NCBI GenBank assembly: GCA_020086605.1
Contig: JACBWW010000023.1
Span: 4,942,404 to 5,006,403 of the forward strand
Reading direction: 5' to 3'
DNA: 64,000 nt
Origin: Lanius collurio
Taxonomy: Eukaryota; Chordata; Aves; Passeriformes; Laniidae
Part shown: piece after piece, positions 25,198-39,330 of the stretch
Layout: each line of letters starts with the position of its first letter
Position numbering within the stretch: position 1 is the first letter of the stretch
Notes under the pieces: generated by a model
What the model was told of the DNA's origin: nothing
Databases searched by the model: none
Seen by the model: only the letters and a program-made list of their open reading frames with translations
Program-made: the position numbers and the translations under genes

Positions 25198-28100
25198 TTA
25201 CTTCACTTTCTAACAGATGCACGAGTGCACCTTGGGATGAATGTGTTACGGAGTCCAAGCTATTGCCACCTGCCTCCCAATTACATTTGCTGCATTGTCC
25301 CTTGTGGTGTGCACCTGTGACATGCTGGCACGGAGTGGGGACGACTGGAGTGTGCAGGCGTGGACCGAGCCACACAGGATTTTGTTTTGCAAAAGTCTCC
25401 CAGCAATTAGTGCCGTGCTTTCTTAAAGCATCAGGGATATTCTGCAGCAGCTGACTTTCTTTCCTCCTCTCGATATGGTGAATTAACACAGAGAAATTGT
25501 GGCCTTGTAAAGGGGCAAAGCCATGAAACTATAATTTAAAAAACTCTTCACCTTAGGATACCAAATGTCCAGCTGGCTAGGGAGCAATCTAACAAGGGAA
25601 AAGGTCATTTATGGGCTCCCTGCTACCTCTCCTCACATATACTCCTAGTCAGCCAATTAACTACCTCTAGAAATAATTCCCATCAAATTTCAATCTGATT
25701 TTTACAACTGAAATAATAGAGAAATCCACAAGGCTGTGACTGTTTGCAGCGAGAATGATGAACAAAGGAAGGCTTCCAAGGTTTTAGGCTCATTATATTC
25801 GTTCCAGTATAACGTACTGGGTTTTTTTTTTTTTCTTCTTTCCCCTGGTAGTGTTACAGCTCTTTAAGTGGCTGAACAGCATCTGCACCAAGAGGACCAC
25901 ATGATGAGAAGCAGAAGCAAGGAGACATGGTATTATGCATATTGTAAGGGTACACTGAGCAATGCACTTGCAGTGACGTATGCACTGACAGGATTAATTT
26001 GACACTGGCAAGTGAAAACTTATTTTGTCATTAAGCTATCATAATTATACCATACCCAGAGCCACCGGATGCCCTAGCTGAGAACCCTACATATGCTGCT
26101 TTTGCAGTGAGAGGCTAATACAGAATTTTAACATCCATCTATTTTTGATGGGGTTGGTACATGAGAACAGATTGGGACACTGATGGTTCCTTAGTACCCC
26201 ACACGGGTAGTCAAGGTGACAGAGGTACTGGAAAATGGCTGAGGGGCATTTGCAGCCTCTTAAGGGGGTCCTGCTTCCCTCAGCCTAAAAAGGCAAGAAG
26301 ACTTTGACAGAGTCTAAATCCTTTTGTAATACAGCCTGGCTAATCATTGCTTCTGATTCATATGTTTTCAGCAAAGAGGATATTTCCTTGTAAAACAAGG
26401 ACATACAAAATACAATGAAAAATACATGAAAAATGCAAACATACAAACTACAGACAGGAAAAATGAGCTCTAGAAGCCAGAAAAATCATGAAGGTCTTTT
26501 GCATGAGACTAATCTTCAGAAAAATCAGTCTTTTTTCTCTGCCCCCATCATTTATTTGGATGATTAGATATGCTTAAGAACAAAAAACCAGAAAGACACC
26601 AAGGGAGAAGAGCTACTGCACTGTTAAGGATGTGATATTGCAATATTTATTGCTGCTGAAAAAGGAAAAAACAACGTAGTATCCAAAAAAATCTTAATAT
26701 TTGCAGGGTTTAAATACAGCAATTTTAGGTTACCTTAAGGTGACAATTTACAAACAGAATCAAAATTGTGTAATAAGTAAAAAAAATCGGTTTCATTCTT
26801 AGTTAATAAACTCCCCTGCCAATGACAAAATATGCTATTAGTGGCCTCAGTACAATTGTGAAAATACCCCTCAGTTACAATTGAATGTGTTGGGTGTTGG
26901 GGGTTTCTCTTCAATGTTGTGTGTTGTTGAGCTAAAAATGACAAAGCCCTGGATTTCTTCGTTCTTGCAATCTATTCTTTTCCCCTGACTTCCTGTTTTC
27001 ATGAAATTTTAATCAGGCATTTAAAATAAATAGCTATGCAGAGCCTCTGTTCCTCTTTGAATGCTTGGGATGGATGTTTTGGGTAAAGTGATAGTCCAGA
27101 GACCTTGAGAGCATTTAATCCCATTCTAACTTGGCAAGACAACAGAAAACTAAACCACTGAACTCTTCACATCTAGCAACTCTGGAGAGATTTTGGGGGA
27201 GGGATGGAGGAGATTTCAGTGTGTGGGACAGGACAATGAAATTACAGGTCCATCTTTGTTCTCCCTGCTATGAATACTGGCAGCAATCAGACCAGTTTAG
27301 AAGGTCAGCTCTCTCTAAAAGAAAACGTGCAGCCCCTCATGGCACCCCACCCACCTGGGCAGGCAGGAGCCTGCTTGGTGCTCACCCCTGCACAGCTCAG
27401 CCCGTGGCAGCTGAACAGCACCCACTACATGGCACAATTTGGGGCAGAATACACCAACGTGGAAAATGCCAGGAACCAGATTAGAGCAGAAAAGCTGAGA
27501 ACCTGGGAGGAGGACAGTACCAGCCAGTGGGAATCTCACTGCCTCCTAAGAGTTTGTAGCTGACAGGATAAAAACTTCAGATTTTAGGAAATCATAGGAA
27601 AGCTCCTTGAGTTTCAGGGTCAGTGGTTCAGCTGTTAATGAAGGTGACATGATTTGATACGAGAGTCAATGACCCCAGATCACAGCTAAGCCTGATCATT
27701 GAGCCTCACTCTAATTAAAACTTCTATGGGATTTTTATTATCAAACATATTGAGGTAAGTGCTCCATGGTACAGACAAAAAAATAATGTGCAAGTGGGCC
27801 AACAAATTGTTACAGAGTCAAACCTCTCATCAGGGAGGAGTCATCTCCTCTTGGTCATGGTTTCCTGAAGGACTGTGTTTAAACTGGACGCTTTTAAACA
27901 CAGTCACATCTCCAGTTGCCTGTGTGTTTTGGAAATGTTTCACTTCTACTGGCATGGGGGTCAAGGTTTTTTGCTTGAACCAGGGGGAAGATAGAAATGT
28001 TTACTCTGTAGTTGTATACACTGCTCAGTTCTAATGAGGAAGAATCAGTTGCCACCTCCAAAAAAATAGAAGTGAGAGCAGCTAAATCCTGAAGAAAACT

Positions 28101-30745
28101 TACAACAGCAGCTTAGAAAAATGAGGGAGATGGAGCTGCTTTAGAGATGTGAATGAAAGTAAGAGGATTACAGAGTCATCTTGAGGGGAGACATACTTGG
28201 CATGGCTCACGAGATGGCACAAATAATATCTTCTGTTGAGAACAATGAAAAGTTCCAGGATTTCATGCCTAATGAGTACTCTCCAATTTTGGGGTTCCCT
28301 TTACCCTGAATTCTGCTTGGGTCTTGTTTCACCCCACCTCCTCCCCTCCCAGAGCCAGCAGCAGTGTTTTCTGCTCTTGCCATGTAAAACCTTTTGAACT
28401 CTGCTTGTAGGTGCAGAGAGCATCACTTACACAGTGGGGTAGATATTGCTGCTGCACACCACTGTGTACCATGGCAGAAATCTCCTCCACAGCCAGCTTG
28501 CCAGCCTCTCCTTGGCATAGCCCCTGACTTTGACATATCAAAAATAGCAATATGAAAATTAAATATGAAATATTTTCATAGGAAAAATATTCCAAGCAAA
28601 GCAAAACAGAGCAACTCTTGGCTCCTTGTCCTTTAACATACATATTCAATGTGCAGGAAGCTAGGAAGAGCTATTCATGGGGTTGGCTCGTTTTTGTTGG
28701 TTTAGGTTTGGGGGGAGGGGGAGCATTTTCAATGCACGCTGCATCCTTCACAAATTTTAATAAGTGGTTTAAACCACAGTGATCCCTTCCCCCTCCCCCT
28801 TATTTATTTTTTTTAACAGTGTTTAATTTCTGCAAGGACATTTCACTTTAAAAGGAAGAAAGGGCTGCTCCATAAGGGCTCTGCAGTGCAAAGCTTTTTC
28901 TAGTCATTTCCAACAATATATTTTGGAACTGTTCCCAGTAAACAGGCCAGATTAGCTGCCTTTGGTTCACATTTTACATTGTTCGTGAGATAGGGGAGCC
29001 CTGAAAAGTAGACTGTCCATACTGTTTGGTTGCAATAAAGCTAATTCTATTCAGTCCTATAGCACTATGATAGCACTTGTGGAGGATTTCCCTTCGCTTG
29101 CATATTTATAGGGTCTTGTAGAGCTCTGCTGTAGCTCAGTGCCAGCATGAAGAAATCAAGCTGTCAGTAGTTTCTATTTTTGTCCCTACCTATAGTTTCA
29201 GTAATGACAAGTGAGTGAGGCAACATATGCATTTCCCATCTACAGGAAAAAATTACTGTCTTCCTTCAGCGTCTTACATCTGTGCTACAACCTATTTTCC
29301 TAGGGCTTCAGATTATGTTAGCTGATAGTTAACATGTATAAGCACTGGTCAAGTGCAGCTGATTCCAGATGCTGCATTAGTTGAACCACAAGAGAGAAAG
29401 TTCCAATGATTCAAAATTCCTGGTGCTTTTCCCTTCTGCCCTTAAAAAGAGAAAAAAAAAATCCTTCCTGGGAAATAACTGTTCTTGTATCACATCCTGG
29501 CTCCTATCACACTTTGATCAGCACACACGTTCAAGCAAATGAGGATTCTCCTCCTAAGATTAAGGGAGATGCTGATTATATTTAATGTCCTCTTCTTGAC
29601 CCCAGATGGTTAACTCGTCGCTGCAGCTTCTGGGGAATTGTTTCAACGAGAGCAGATAATCCCAAAACTGAGCTGTGGTCAGCAGTGTGATGCCCCACTG
29701 CTTCATCAGAGCAAATGGAAGGGATATGGGACCAGGATCCAATACTAACAGAGAGGCAAGGTCTCCCAAAAGCTGCTGAATTATTAAGGCAATGCCTGCA
29801 TCGCTCACAGTCTTCTCCCTTCTTCTCGTAAATACTAATCCTGCATTTACTAATGCTCCAACCCCACCAGGGCATGGCCACCCATGAACGCTGCCAAATC
29901 CAAGCCAAAATTTGGGAAGTGCTGCTGGTGAGCCCCAGCAGCTGTAAGACACTGACTCTGAAGGCAATGCCAGGGACGGCAGGCACCCACCCTCGCTCCA
30001 ACTGCTGTGGCTTGACAGCATCAAGGCATTTACAGCCTCCGACATGACTGCATCAGATCTTCAATGACAGCTAATAAAACAGAACTACACCCCACTGCTT
30101 TGAAAAGCAGCAACTCAGAACTCCCTCAGAGATTAGACTTATTTAAATAAGAGAAAGACACTGGGCTTTAACAAAAGCTCATAAGGAAAAGAGCTTGGCA
30201 AATTTGATAACAAGGAAGACACTCTTTTTCATACTCTTTCTTCCTCTCAGCTGCATCCTCTCCTTGCCTTCCCCATAGCCTAGAAAAGCAGATATTTATC
30301 CTGCACTTAGTGCCTGAAGGGGGTTGTGTTCACCTCGGAGTTCAACCTTTATCTGTGCTGCTTCTCCACCTAAAGTGACATTTTTTTTGTACCATTCTGG
30401 AGCTCCAACACACCACAAGGAACAGGCAGAATTAAGGCAGGAGGGGAGGGAGACAGGGGACAAAGTAAGAACTGTTGGGCTAGGTTGTAAATAAAAAGCA
30501 GACAAAATATGTTAAAAAATACAAGGCAGTGCTATAAATCCCTCTCTCCTGTGTGAGCCAAGCTACTGTGTTACAGAGCTGGAGGGGCTGTGAGACTTCC
30601 CGTTACTTTATAGTCCATGACGATCACCCTCTTACAGTGCCACAGTATAACAAGCAAATGTCCCGACTCCCAGGAAGCCTCTCATAAAGAGGCACTACAG
30701 CCTCTTACAGTCCTCCAAATAAGAGAAGCAAAAAAGAAAGGATTC

Positions 30746-30761
30746 TTTTTTTTTTTTTTTT
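30746..30761. repeat. T16 homopolymer
   Basis: An uninterrupted run of 16 T, about 75 bp before the GA-rich tract at 30835. Confidence 0.8.
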
Positions 30762-30834
30762 CCCCGCCATAAACTTGTACTTATTTTGCTAATTTTGTTT
30801 TAATTGTGTGCTGGAGCAGAGAGTGTTGTAAGCT

Positions 30835-30870
30835 GGGAAGAAGGAGAGAGAGAGGAAGAGAAGGAGGGAG
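30835..30870. repeat. GA-rich tract
   Basis: Short GGAG, GAGA and GGAA units on the + strand form a polypurine tract of about 35 bp. GA tracts can bind GAGA-type factors or form triplexes, but nothing here indicates use. Confidence 0.55.
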
Positions 30871-33800
30871 CCTGAGGCCAGGGAGCCTTCTTGCTTGTTA
30901 ATACACAGGCAAAATGATATGCACATATACAGCTCCAAAAGCTACCATGGGGAGGGAAGGAACACAAAGGAGCCATTTATTGCCTGAAAACTGTCTCTGA
31001 ACAAACCCATTGTGTTAAAGTAATACAAATTCACAACACCTTCCTGCCTCTTTTTCCATCTGGATCTGGGCTAGTTTGGGTAAAGGACCCTGCCACCCAG
31101 CAAAAGCTCTGGAGCATCAGACCCTGGCAGAGCTGTGATTGCTCAGCATCCTTGGAAGGTCCCCTCATAGGGCCAAATGCCATGCTGATAACATGGAGGT
31201 GAGAGAGAGGGAGAAGGAAAAGGAGAGAGGGAATAATTTGGCTGGGAGACTCGTAAAAATCCATCAACTCATTTCTGCTCAGGCTGTGGGTTTATCAAGA
31301 GAGGCAATTTAAATCCAAGAACCAGAAGGAGGTATCTTTTGATGTAACATTTTGTTCTTTTTCCGAATACAAAGTTATTGCAGGCAATGCAATTGGCCTG
31401 AAATAGTTATCAGTTGCAAAACCAGGACTGCTCCTATCTCCCCTCCTTGTGCAATGCAAAGAAGATCCTCCCGCTGAGCTCCAAAGTAGGGGAAAAGCTA
31501 TTAATTAAAAATAATTCTCCACGTTGAGGCTTGCTGCCTAAAGCTCAGCTAATATTAAGGAAATTCCAGCCGTTCACTCCCTGCTGCTGGAGGCTTTTCT
31601 TTCTCTATTTTGTTTTGCTAAGCTCTTTGAGAAGAAGGGGATATGGATATCGCCTCGATGGCTCCAGCCCCTTCCATCTCCTCCCTGAAATTCAGTCTCT
31701 GCTCTTTCCCTCTTTGGGAAGGACCCAACCCATCTGATTGGATCATCCCAGAAGGGAGAGCAGGTTTACTTTCTTTCCACCTTCTTTTGAGCCTGAGTTG
31801 AGGACAGGGGACATACCCTGACCTTTGTCCCACCCAAGTGTTCAGCACCAGTCAGACGAGGGAGCTTCCCCAGCTCACAGCGGGGCTGCCCCTCATCCCT
31901 GCTCCAGCCCCACACTCCTGCTGAGCATGATACCTGCCCCAAAACACCTGCCCCCAAATTTTCAAGCCTTAGCCACACTCTCCTCAGCCATGTTCAGGCA
32001 CTGCTTCCTCATGAGGAACCACTCATGTGCAAATCCAAACCTGCTTCTCTGGCTGGAGTCCCACGGATCCACTGCCCTGACCCCTGGGACACAGGACCTG
32101 CACGATAGCAGCTAGTACAGGAAAAGTATCCTTCGGTTCTGCTTTTTGGTGGCACTGTATTTCATCCCACCAGTGTTAGATATCACAGAAAATTTCCAAA
32201 AACACTTTAAGAAACCTTTTATATTTTATCAGGTGTTGTCACAGTGTTTGGGAAATGTAGGAGTACAAAAATGGAATTATGAAGAAAAAAAGAAACTAAT
32301 CAAACTTCAAAAACATTCTTTTCTGTGCTGGGAAAGGGTTGAAATTCTATGTTTCCTTATGCCTAAACACTATAGAACTGCAGCAAACAGGCTGATTTTG
32401 ACAGTGACAATACAACTGCAAAATTCCTGCCATTATATTATCTCAAAGCACATCTTCCACTATTATTTTCTTAACAGTTCCATACAGTTAAAAACATCCA
32501 CTCCATTTCCATGATTTTTTTTTTTCTGGATTCATGTTTCATGCAAGAATCTTTTAGGGAAAGGACCCCTAAAAACTTGTTTTTTCAAATTCTAACTTTT
32601 ACCATTTCAAACCCCCTAATGCTGAAACTTGACGTACAAGCTGTCAGAACAAAAGCCTGCTCACTTCCATGCACATATTTTGAAGCCATTACTTTCTTTT
32701 TTCAAGCAACAACAACAAAAAAAGGAATACCTTCAGTATTTTTTTATGATTCCCAATTTCTTTTTGAAGTTTCTTAAGCCTCAAAAAGGTTTATTTAAAA
32801 CAATTTCTATGTTTTCAGGCAATAAGTTTTTAGTGCCCATTTTTCAAGTGTGCTTTTCTAAATATTCTTTTCTACTGAGATAAAGTTTAAGAGAAGGTAG
32901 TGACAAAGACAGAGTATGACGGGCAAAGTATTTCATACACCACTGTGAATTTACATAGAGCTGTCAAATGTGTTATCCCAAAAAGGATTCCACTAGGACA
33001 GACAAATAACCTCTTCATTCTTGAGCATTAGTCTTACAAAGATGGGAATTTAGATCTTGATTCATTAAAGTGTTAAGTCCATACTTAGGCACATACAGCT
33101 GAATCTTACTTAAATCATAGAGGCTGGAGATCAAGTTAATTTTGCATTTACATGGGGATTCTGGTCCAAAAAACCTGCAGAGCCAGCACTGAAAGAACAA
33201 ATCACCCGTGGTATCCATGCTTTCTTTCAAAAGCATGACTGCACCACAGTGCCAACACACATACAGCAAGGCCAGATTAAGGTATTCCCATGGGAATTTC
33301 TGGAGGGCTCTGAGCACAGATTACCTGGAGTTGGCTAAGAATCTCCATTCACTGGTGACACAGGATTCATACTGAGTAGGCACCTCAGAGAAGGAAAGTG
33401 GGGCTTTAAGCTGTGTCCTAACCAAAATGTGGCAACCTACTTCTGCTGGCTTTCAGCAGTGGAGATGATGTAGCCTGTGATGCTGATCCCTTATGCTACC
33501 ACTGCCACTGCCCCTTTTGCAGAGAAGATTACTCTCTGTACTATTGCTACTGTGCAAATCCATTATAATTACTACTTAAATTAATCAATAGCATTCAAAC
33601 ATATTGTTCAGCCAGTCATGTGAATCATACTCTTGATTTTCTAAGTTCTCCTCCTCCCCTTAAAACTGAGTGTTTACCCAGCCTGAGTTCACACACATTC
33701 ACATTGAGTGTCTCAGTGAGTAATTCAGGTTGTTCCTGGGCCACATCGATTCATCAGCAAAACCTTAAAGAGAGCTATTTTGAGCCAAAAAACACAGGAT

Positions 33801-35747
33801 GTTTTACTTGAACTGCACAAGCAGCATCTCTCCCAAAATCCCAGCTGAAAGATGCAGTGCTCCCTGTGAGTAGAGGACAGGCAGTCATACAGCTCGTTAC
33901 TCACTTGTCTTTCATGGGAAGTTCATCCCAAATGCCTGCAAGAGAAATTACTGAACACAATACTACTGCCTATACCACATTATTTATACTGCAATAAATA
34001 CAAATCAAACACCACTTTTGATGTAAAAGCTACCAATTGAGAATTTCACTTCCACATGAGGCTGCTTCCATTTCCTACAGTGATATTAATTTCTAATTTT
34101 TCCTCCCGTCTCCGCAATTACTTTTTAAGCTTCTCTATTTCACTTCATAAATCCCACTCGTAAGACTGCAAGTCACCTAGATGCCATCTGCTGAAAAACA
34201 GAGTGATGGAAAGTCTGAATAATACACCGAGTCGGGGTTATAGATGCTACATTTTGACACATTCAGAGGCATAAAGTTGGGGGGAACAGATTAATAATTA
34301 CTTTACCTGAAACTAAATCAGTTCTTCATTATAGGCCTGACCACAGGCTGAAGCTGGTTCTATAAATACTTTGCTTTGGTCTGATCTAATACAAACACAC
34401 TGGGTATGCAAATATTCCACACTCCAACGGCAAGATGCTTTTTCTGATAGTTCTTGCTTTAGCATGTCAATCTGAAACCTTGATTGCTTTTCTCACACTT
34501 CTTTGGATGAAAGGACATAAACAGCTATGAAAACCAGTTCTTTAATATGCTACTCTTCAATTCAATTCAAACATACACTTATTGCAAAAAGAACAACATG
34601 AACTGAGGAAAAAAAAAAAACAGAATAGAGAGCACCATAATGTAATAGCAAATGCAAAGCAATTTTCATTCCTGGATCCTGGAGGATGCATGTACTGAGC
34701 AATTTTTCTACTATACAGCAAGAAAGGGATGAGGGGGAGGAGCACATGGGGACTGCTTATGAAGGACTGCTTTTTAACTACATTTTTGCAAGCTTTTTAA
34801 AACCACTGCTAATAATTTATATTTGGTGTGATGGAGAGTGTACATTTAATATTGCAGAGGACAAAAAGGTCCTAAATCTTTCTGGCTTGGTTTCTTTGAC
34901 CTCGAGAAGTTTAGTCTGAAAACATTTGTTACATGATGAAAAGCTTTGTGAGAATGCTAATAACATTCTTAAAGGGTTAATGATGCCTAACTGATTGGCA
35001 CTAAAAACTAGATTTCATTTGGTATAGTGACAGGGAAACTCTGCCACCAGGAGTACATGTTCATGCCCACATTATTATAGGACAATTTAGATCATCTTAT
35101 TTTAAATTTCATGGCTCTGTAACATAGACGTAAATCAAAGTCAGTGAGGCAAATGATGATTTTTCCATAGTGAGATTTTTATAGTCTTGATCTTGAAAAT
35201 ATGCTTTGGGCCCAAGCTGTCTATCAAAATCCTTTGAATTAGCCAAAGGAGTTTGTGTTGCTGCTAGTGTTCAATTAGAATCAGAAAACAAAAGCAGAAA
35301 GCTTTCAGAATGAGGCATGTCCCATCATTTTTAAAATCTAGGCTATACTAACAATTACTATTTATAAAAGAGCTGGAAACATGAGCTGTTCAGGTCCAAT
35401 AACAGGAGAATATTGAAACAGAGGCATTTCAAACTGAAATCCTGGGTACACCTAGGAGACTTCTGCACATATCATACGCTGTTAATGTGGTTAAAGCACT
35501 GCAAAGGAATAATACGTGTGTTTATTTTATGTACAAGTATTGAGGAATTTGTGTCTGTGTACACCTGCACATACAATTTGCTATTGAAAGATTTCAAGTA
35601 TTAAATTGCATGATTGTAGCCCACAGATTCAGATATATCCAAGCAATTCCTTACTTTAATAAACACTCTGTGACATATTGGTTGCCTGCTTTTTTATACC
35701 TGTTTTATCCATCACTTCAATTTCTAAGTTTGACTTATTGGTCAACT

Positions 35748-35774
35748 CCTTTTTAACACTTGATGTTAAAAAGG
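35748..35774. repeat. Perfect hairpin, 11-bp stem, 5-nt loop
   Basis: CCTTTTTAACA (35748-35758), loop CTTGA, then TGTTAAAAAGG (35764-35774), an exact reverse complement. The stem is AT-rich and too short for a microRNA precursor. No transcript is evident around it. Confidence 0.65.
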
Positions 35775-38700
35775 TCATTTTCTTCTCAAAATTTGATTAA
35801 AGTACATCACACAAGTCTTTTCAGATCTTGTTTCTAATATTACATATATATCTGAAATGTGCATTTAAAATCTTAATTCCAAAATTTTCTTGATTAATAA
35901 TTCATCTCTTCTTATCTTGGGATAGTCTTTCTTATATGCCAGTATAATCTGAATTAGATGAAACAAGCAATTACAGTGGACATAAAATACAGTAAATGTA
36001 GCTTTACAATAAATTGTTCTCTGTGAAGCTTTAAAGAGAGTCTGGAGATTTAATAAAAAGCATTAACACAAAATAGGGAAAATTTGAGTTCTAGTTTCAA
36101 CATTTTTATGCTCTAGAATTACATGCTGCAAAGGCAAACAAAAGACAATTCGTGCTGTGCATCTCCGAGTGCCCTGGGGATACCAGAGAGGGAATTTCAA
36201 CGTAAAAACTTTGTTTGTCAGGAAAAACAGCACAGGGGCAAATCTTTGTGGGAAAAAGACAGGTGCAGAGCTCCAGAAAGGGCTCCCTGGTCTGAGTTCA
36301 ACATCCACTCAAGCCAGAACAAGGTGCAAGATCAAACTTTAAATGGGACAAGAACCTGATGGGGTTACAGACTCTACAGCAAAAGCAATGAAAGGAGGGA
36401 AGTGGGCCTGGACTTTTGGGATGAGCTCCAGCACAGGTAATTAAATTTTACCTAACTAAATTCTCTCTGCACCCTCAACAAGATATGTGTTTGTTATCCA
36501 CTTCCTAATCTGCCCCAAACTGGGGGCAGGGTTGTTTTATACAGCCAGACAGCTGCTGGGTTCTACTCGTGCATGAAAGGCGCCATATCCATCCATATCT
36601 TATCTGCCTCACTGGGCTGTTTGGAGGGCTATTTAATAAATATTTGGAAAGATGAAAGAGACCCAGGAAGTGCAAAGCCTATTATTTCACACTCACCTCT
36701 GAGCAGATCTCTAGATAAACCGTACAACCTGGGAATTCAAACAGTTCCATGAATGGATTTCAGAATTAGCCCTGCAAATGGTCCCATCCTACCCAGAGCT
36801 GAGCAGCTCCCAGGAGGAGCTGAGCACCAACACCCCCCCTCCCCAAACCCCAGAGAAATGGAGAGTGCTCCTCATGCAGCAGGAGATGCTCACAAAACAG
36901 GGTTGCCTTTGAAGCATATTCATTTGTGCTTTAAGACACTTCTGTGTTTTTGGTGAGAGCTCATGACAACCACCACCAAAGTCAGAAGAAGGTTTTTGAC
37001 TGGGTTTGTTGAAAGTTTGATTTAATCCTGAAAGGAGAAATGGAAGGAGCAGTGTGCAGTGGGCAGGACTGACTTTGAGGTCTTATGCAGTTTCCTTCTA
37101 TCTATATGGCTAAAAGTAAGAAGAAGGGAAGAGAGAGAGAGAGGAAATGACCTGGACATGCCAGGGTGAAAGTGAGAATGTGGCCCTGCCAAATAAATAA
37201 AATAGTAATAATAAAACTGGCAGTAAGGAGTAAAAACCTGACAGTTGCTACAACACCTTGCTGTTACAATGTAGGGAGACTCCTTTCTGACCTCTCCCAG
37301 GACATTTTCTGGCAGGAACAATTTGCCTTAGGTATAAGACAGAGCTCTCTGCTAAAGTCAATCTGTGCTGCACTTGGTAATTCATCTCTATCAGTCATCA
37401 ACACAAGGAAGGAAGCTGGCCTTGGATGGCCTCATCCCCTTGGTTTCTCTTGATATCTAAAAACCACCTTGACAGTTAAAAAAATGCAAGGTGTCGGTTT
37501 AAAATGAGCTTCCTCAGAAAGATCTGACCTCAGTGCTGCCAGCGCCTGGTTCAAGAAGCTGCCAGGATGTCCCCATTGGGAGCAGCATGGCTGTTGCTGT
37601 AGTGGCCCATGACCCTTCCTACTGTAGGCTCCTTCCCTGTGCTGGCTGCAGACCACTGTGGGTCAGGGCTCCCAGGAAGCACTTTTCCTACAAAAATGCA
37701 TTTGTGCATTGCCTTTGGATGTACATCTCCTGGATATCCTGAGTCCATGATGATCACAGATCCTTCCAAAGCCCACTGAAACCATGGAAAAGAAGGGCTG
37801 AGCAGGACCCCTTATGACATGACAGATCATATCCCAGAAAGTTGCATCTTGCCTGGTTGACTCATCTGCGTCCTCCTGTGACTGAGTGCAGCCTCACTTC
37901 ATGGACAATGAGAAAGTAGAGAAAGCTATTTAAATTTCTACTTTCCCATATTCAGTTATTGAGCTGCAAATAGGCAGCAATTACCAAAACATTCTTGGAA
38001 TAGACAAAATGTTACCATTTCTTTTATCATCCAAAACTCATTGAGTTTTTGATTTCAGTTCTTTTTTGGTTGATGGTTGGTTGGGGTTTTCGTGTGTTTT
38101 TAAATATGGTAATACAATTATATTACTCATCCTTTGGACAAAACAGAGATTTCAGAACAGCTCAATAAATCTGTGTGCTTCTCTATATTAAAATCTAGTG
38201 TAGCATCACAAAAGCATGCAAAGAATTTGTCAGTTCTTTTCTAGAAAAATTCAAAGGAGAAGTTGCCTGCTTCCCACAGCCAGGTACCTTGAATTTAGTG
38301 AGACCTAATTACTCATTTCCCATAAAGTAGAGCAGCCCATTTCCTGGCCCCACAAAGGTCTGGGTGAGGGCAAACCACTCCCACCAAAGGTCCTCAACCC
38401 GAGGGCTCAGAAGACACCATGAGATAAAAGACAGTCCTATATCTCAGAAGATGGGTAACCATGTGAGAGAGAGCAGGCAGATTTCAAAGGGAGGGGTACT
38501 TTCAGCAGCAAAGGCCTCTGGATATTCACTGACCTTTTTTCATATGTCTAAAATGATCTTGAGCTCCCTAATTTCCATATGAATCCAATAATGACTTCCT
38601 GTCCTCCTCAACCCCTCCAAAAGTCAATGCTACGCTGTCCAAGACAAACTACCCTCTCAAGAGGAATTAGGAAAAGACTTGTGCCCCAAGTGAATTATAT

Positions 38701-39303
38701 TCAGCCCCCTCTTACTTTCCCAGCAGAGCTTCCCCTCTCTTTTCCACTCTGCCAGCGTTTCCCACGCAGCAGAAATCCACATGTGAACATTTCACACAGC
38801 AGGGAGCCAGTTCTCACACCAGCCAATGCCAAACCCTCCAGAACCCTAAAAACAAACACGGTGCTGTTTGCATCCTGCACTTGCTGAAATGTGACATGGA
38901 CCTGATACCTTGGGTTTCATCTGCTGGCTTCTCTCTGAGACAGCGTTTCAAGACAAACAGGTTACGTGTGTCTACAGTGTGGAAGTGGTTTCAGTGAGGT
39001 TTCTGTACAACCTAGTTCCCACCACGGCTTGGAGAACATCCCTCAGCTTCAGAGGTGTCTGTGCTGGTGTGGGTGGCTCGGACAAAAGACAGGATCTCAT
39101 TTGTGCTGACTGGGCTTCCAAGAAGTGGTTCCCCACTTACACTGCACTGCAACAGCTTACTGTGCTTCCAGCAGAGAAATGCAGCATCAGAGCCATCGGC
39201 TGTCCCCACTCACGTGTCATTGGAGCTCTGAACATGCTGGCGCAGGAAACTGCAAAGTTACCCTTTCCAAAAGTGGACAGAGCTTATGGCGTTACTTGGA
39301 AAA

Positions 39304-39330
39304 AACAAGCAAGCAAACAAACAAACAAAA
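39304..39330. repeat. CAAG/CAAA microsatellite
   Basis: A run of CAAG and CAAA units leading into A-rich sequence. It lies inside the 189-codon open frame at 38910-39479 and would encode a low-complexity KQASKQTNKK-like segment, an argument against that frame being a gene. Confidence 0.7.
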
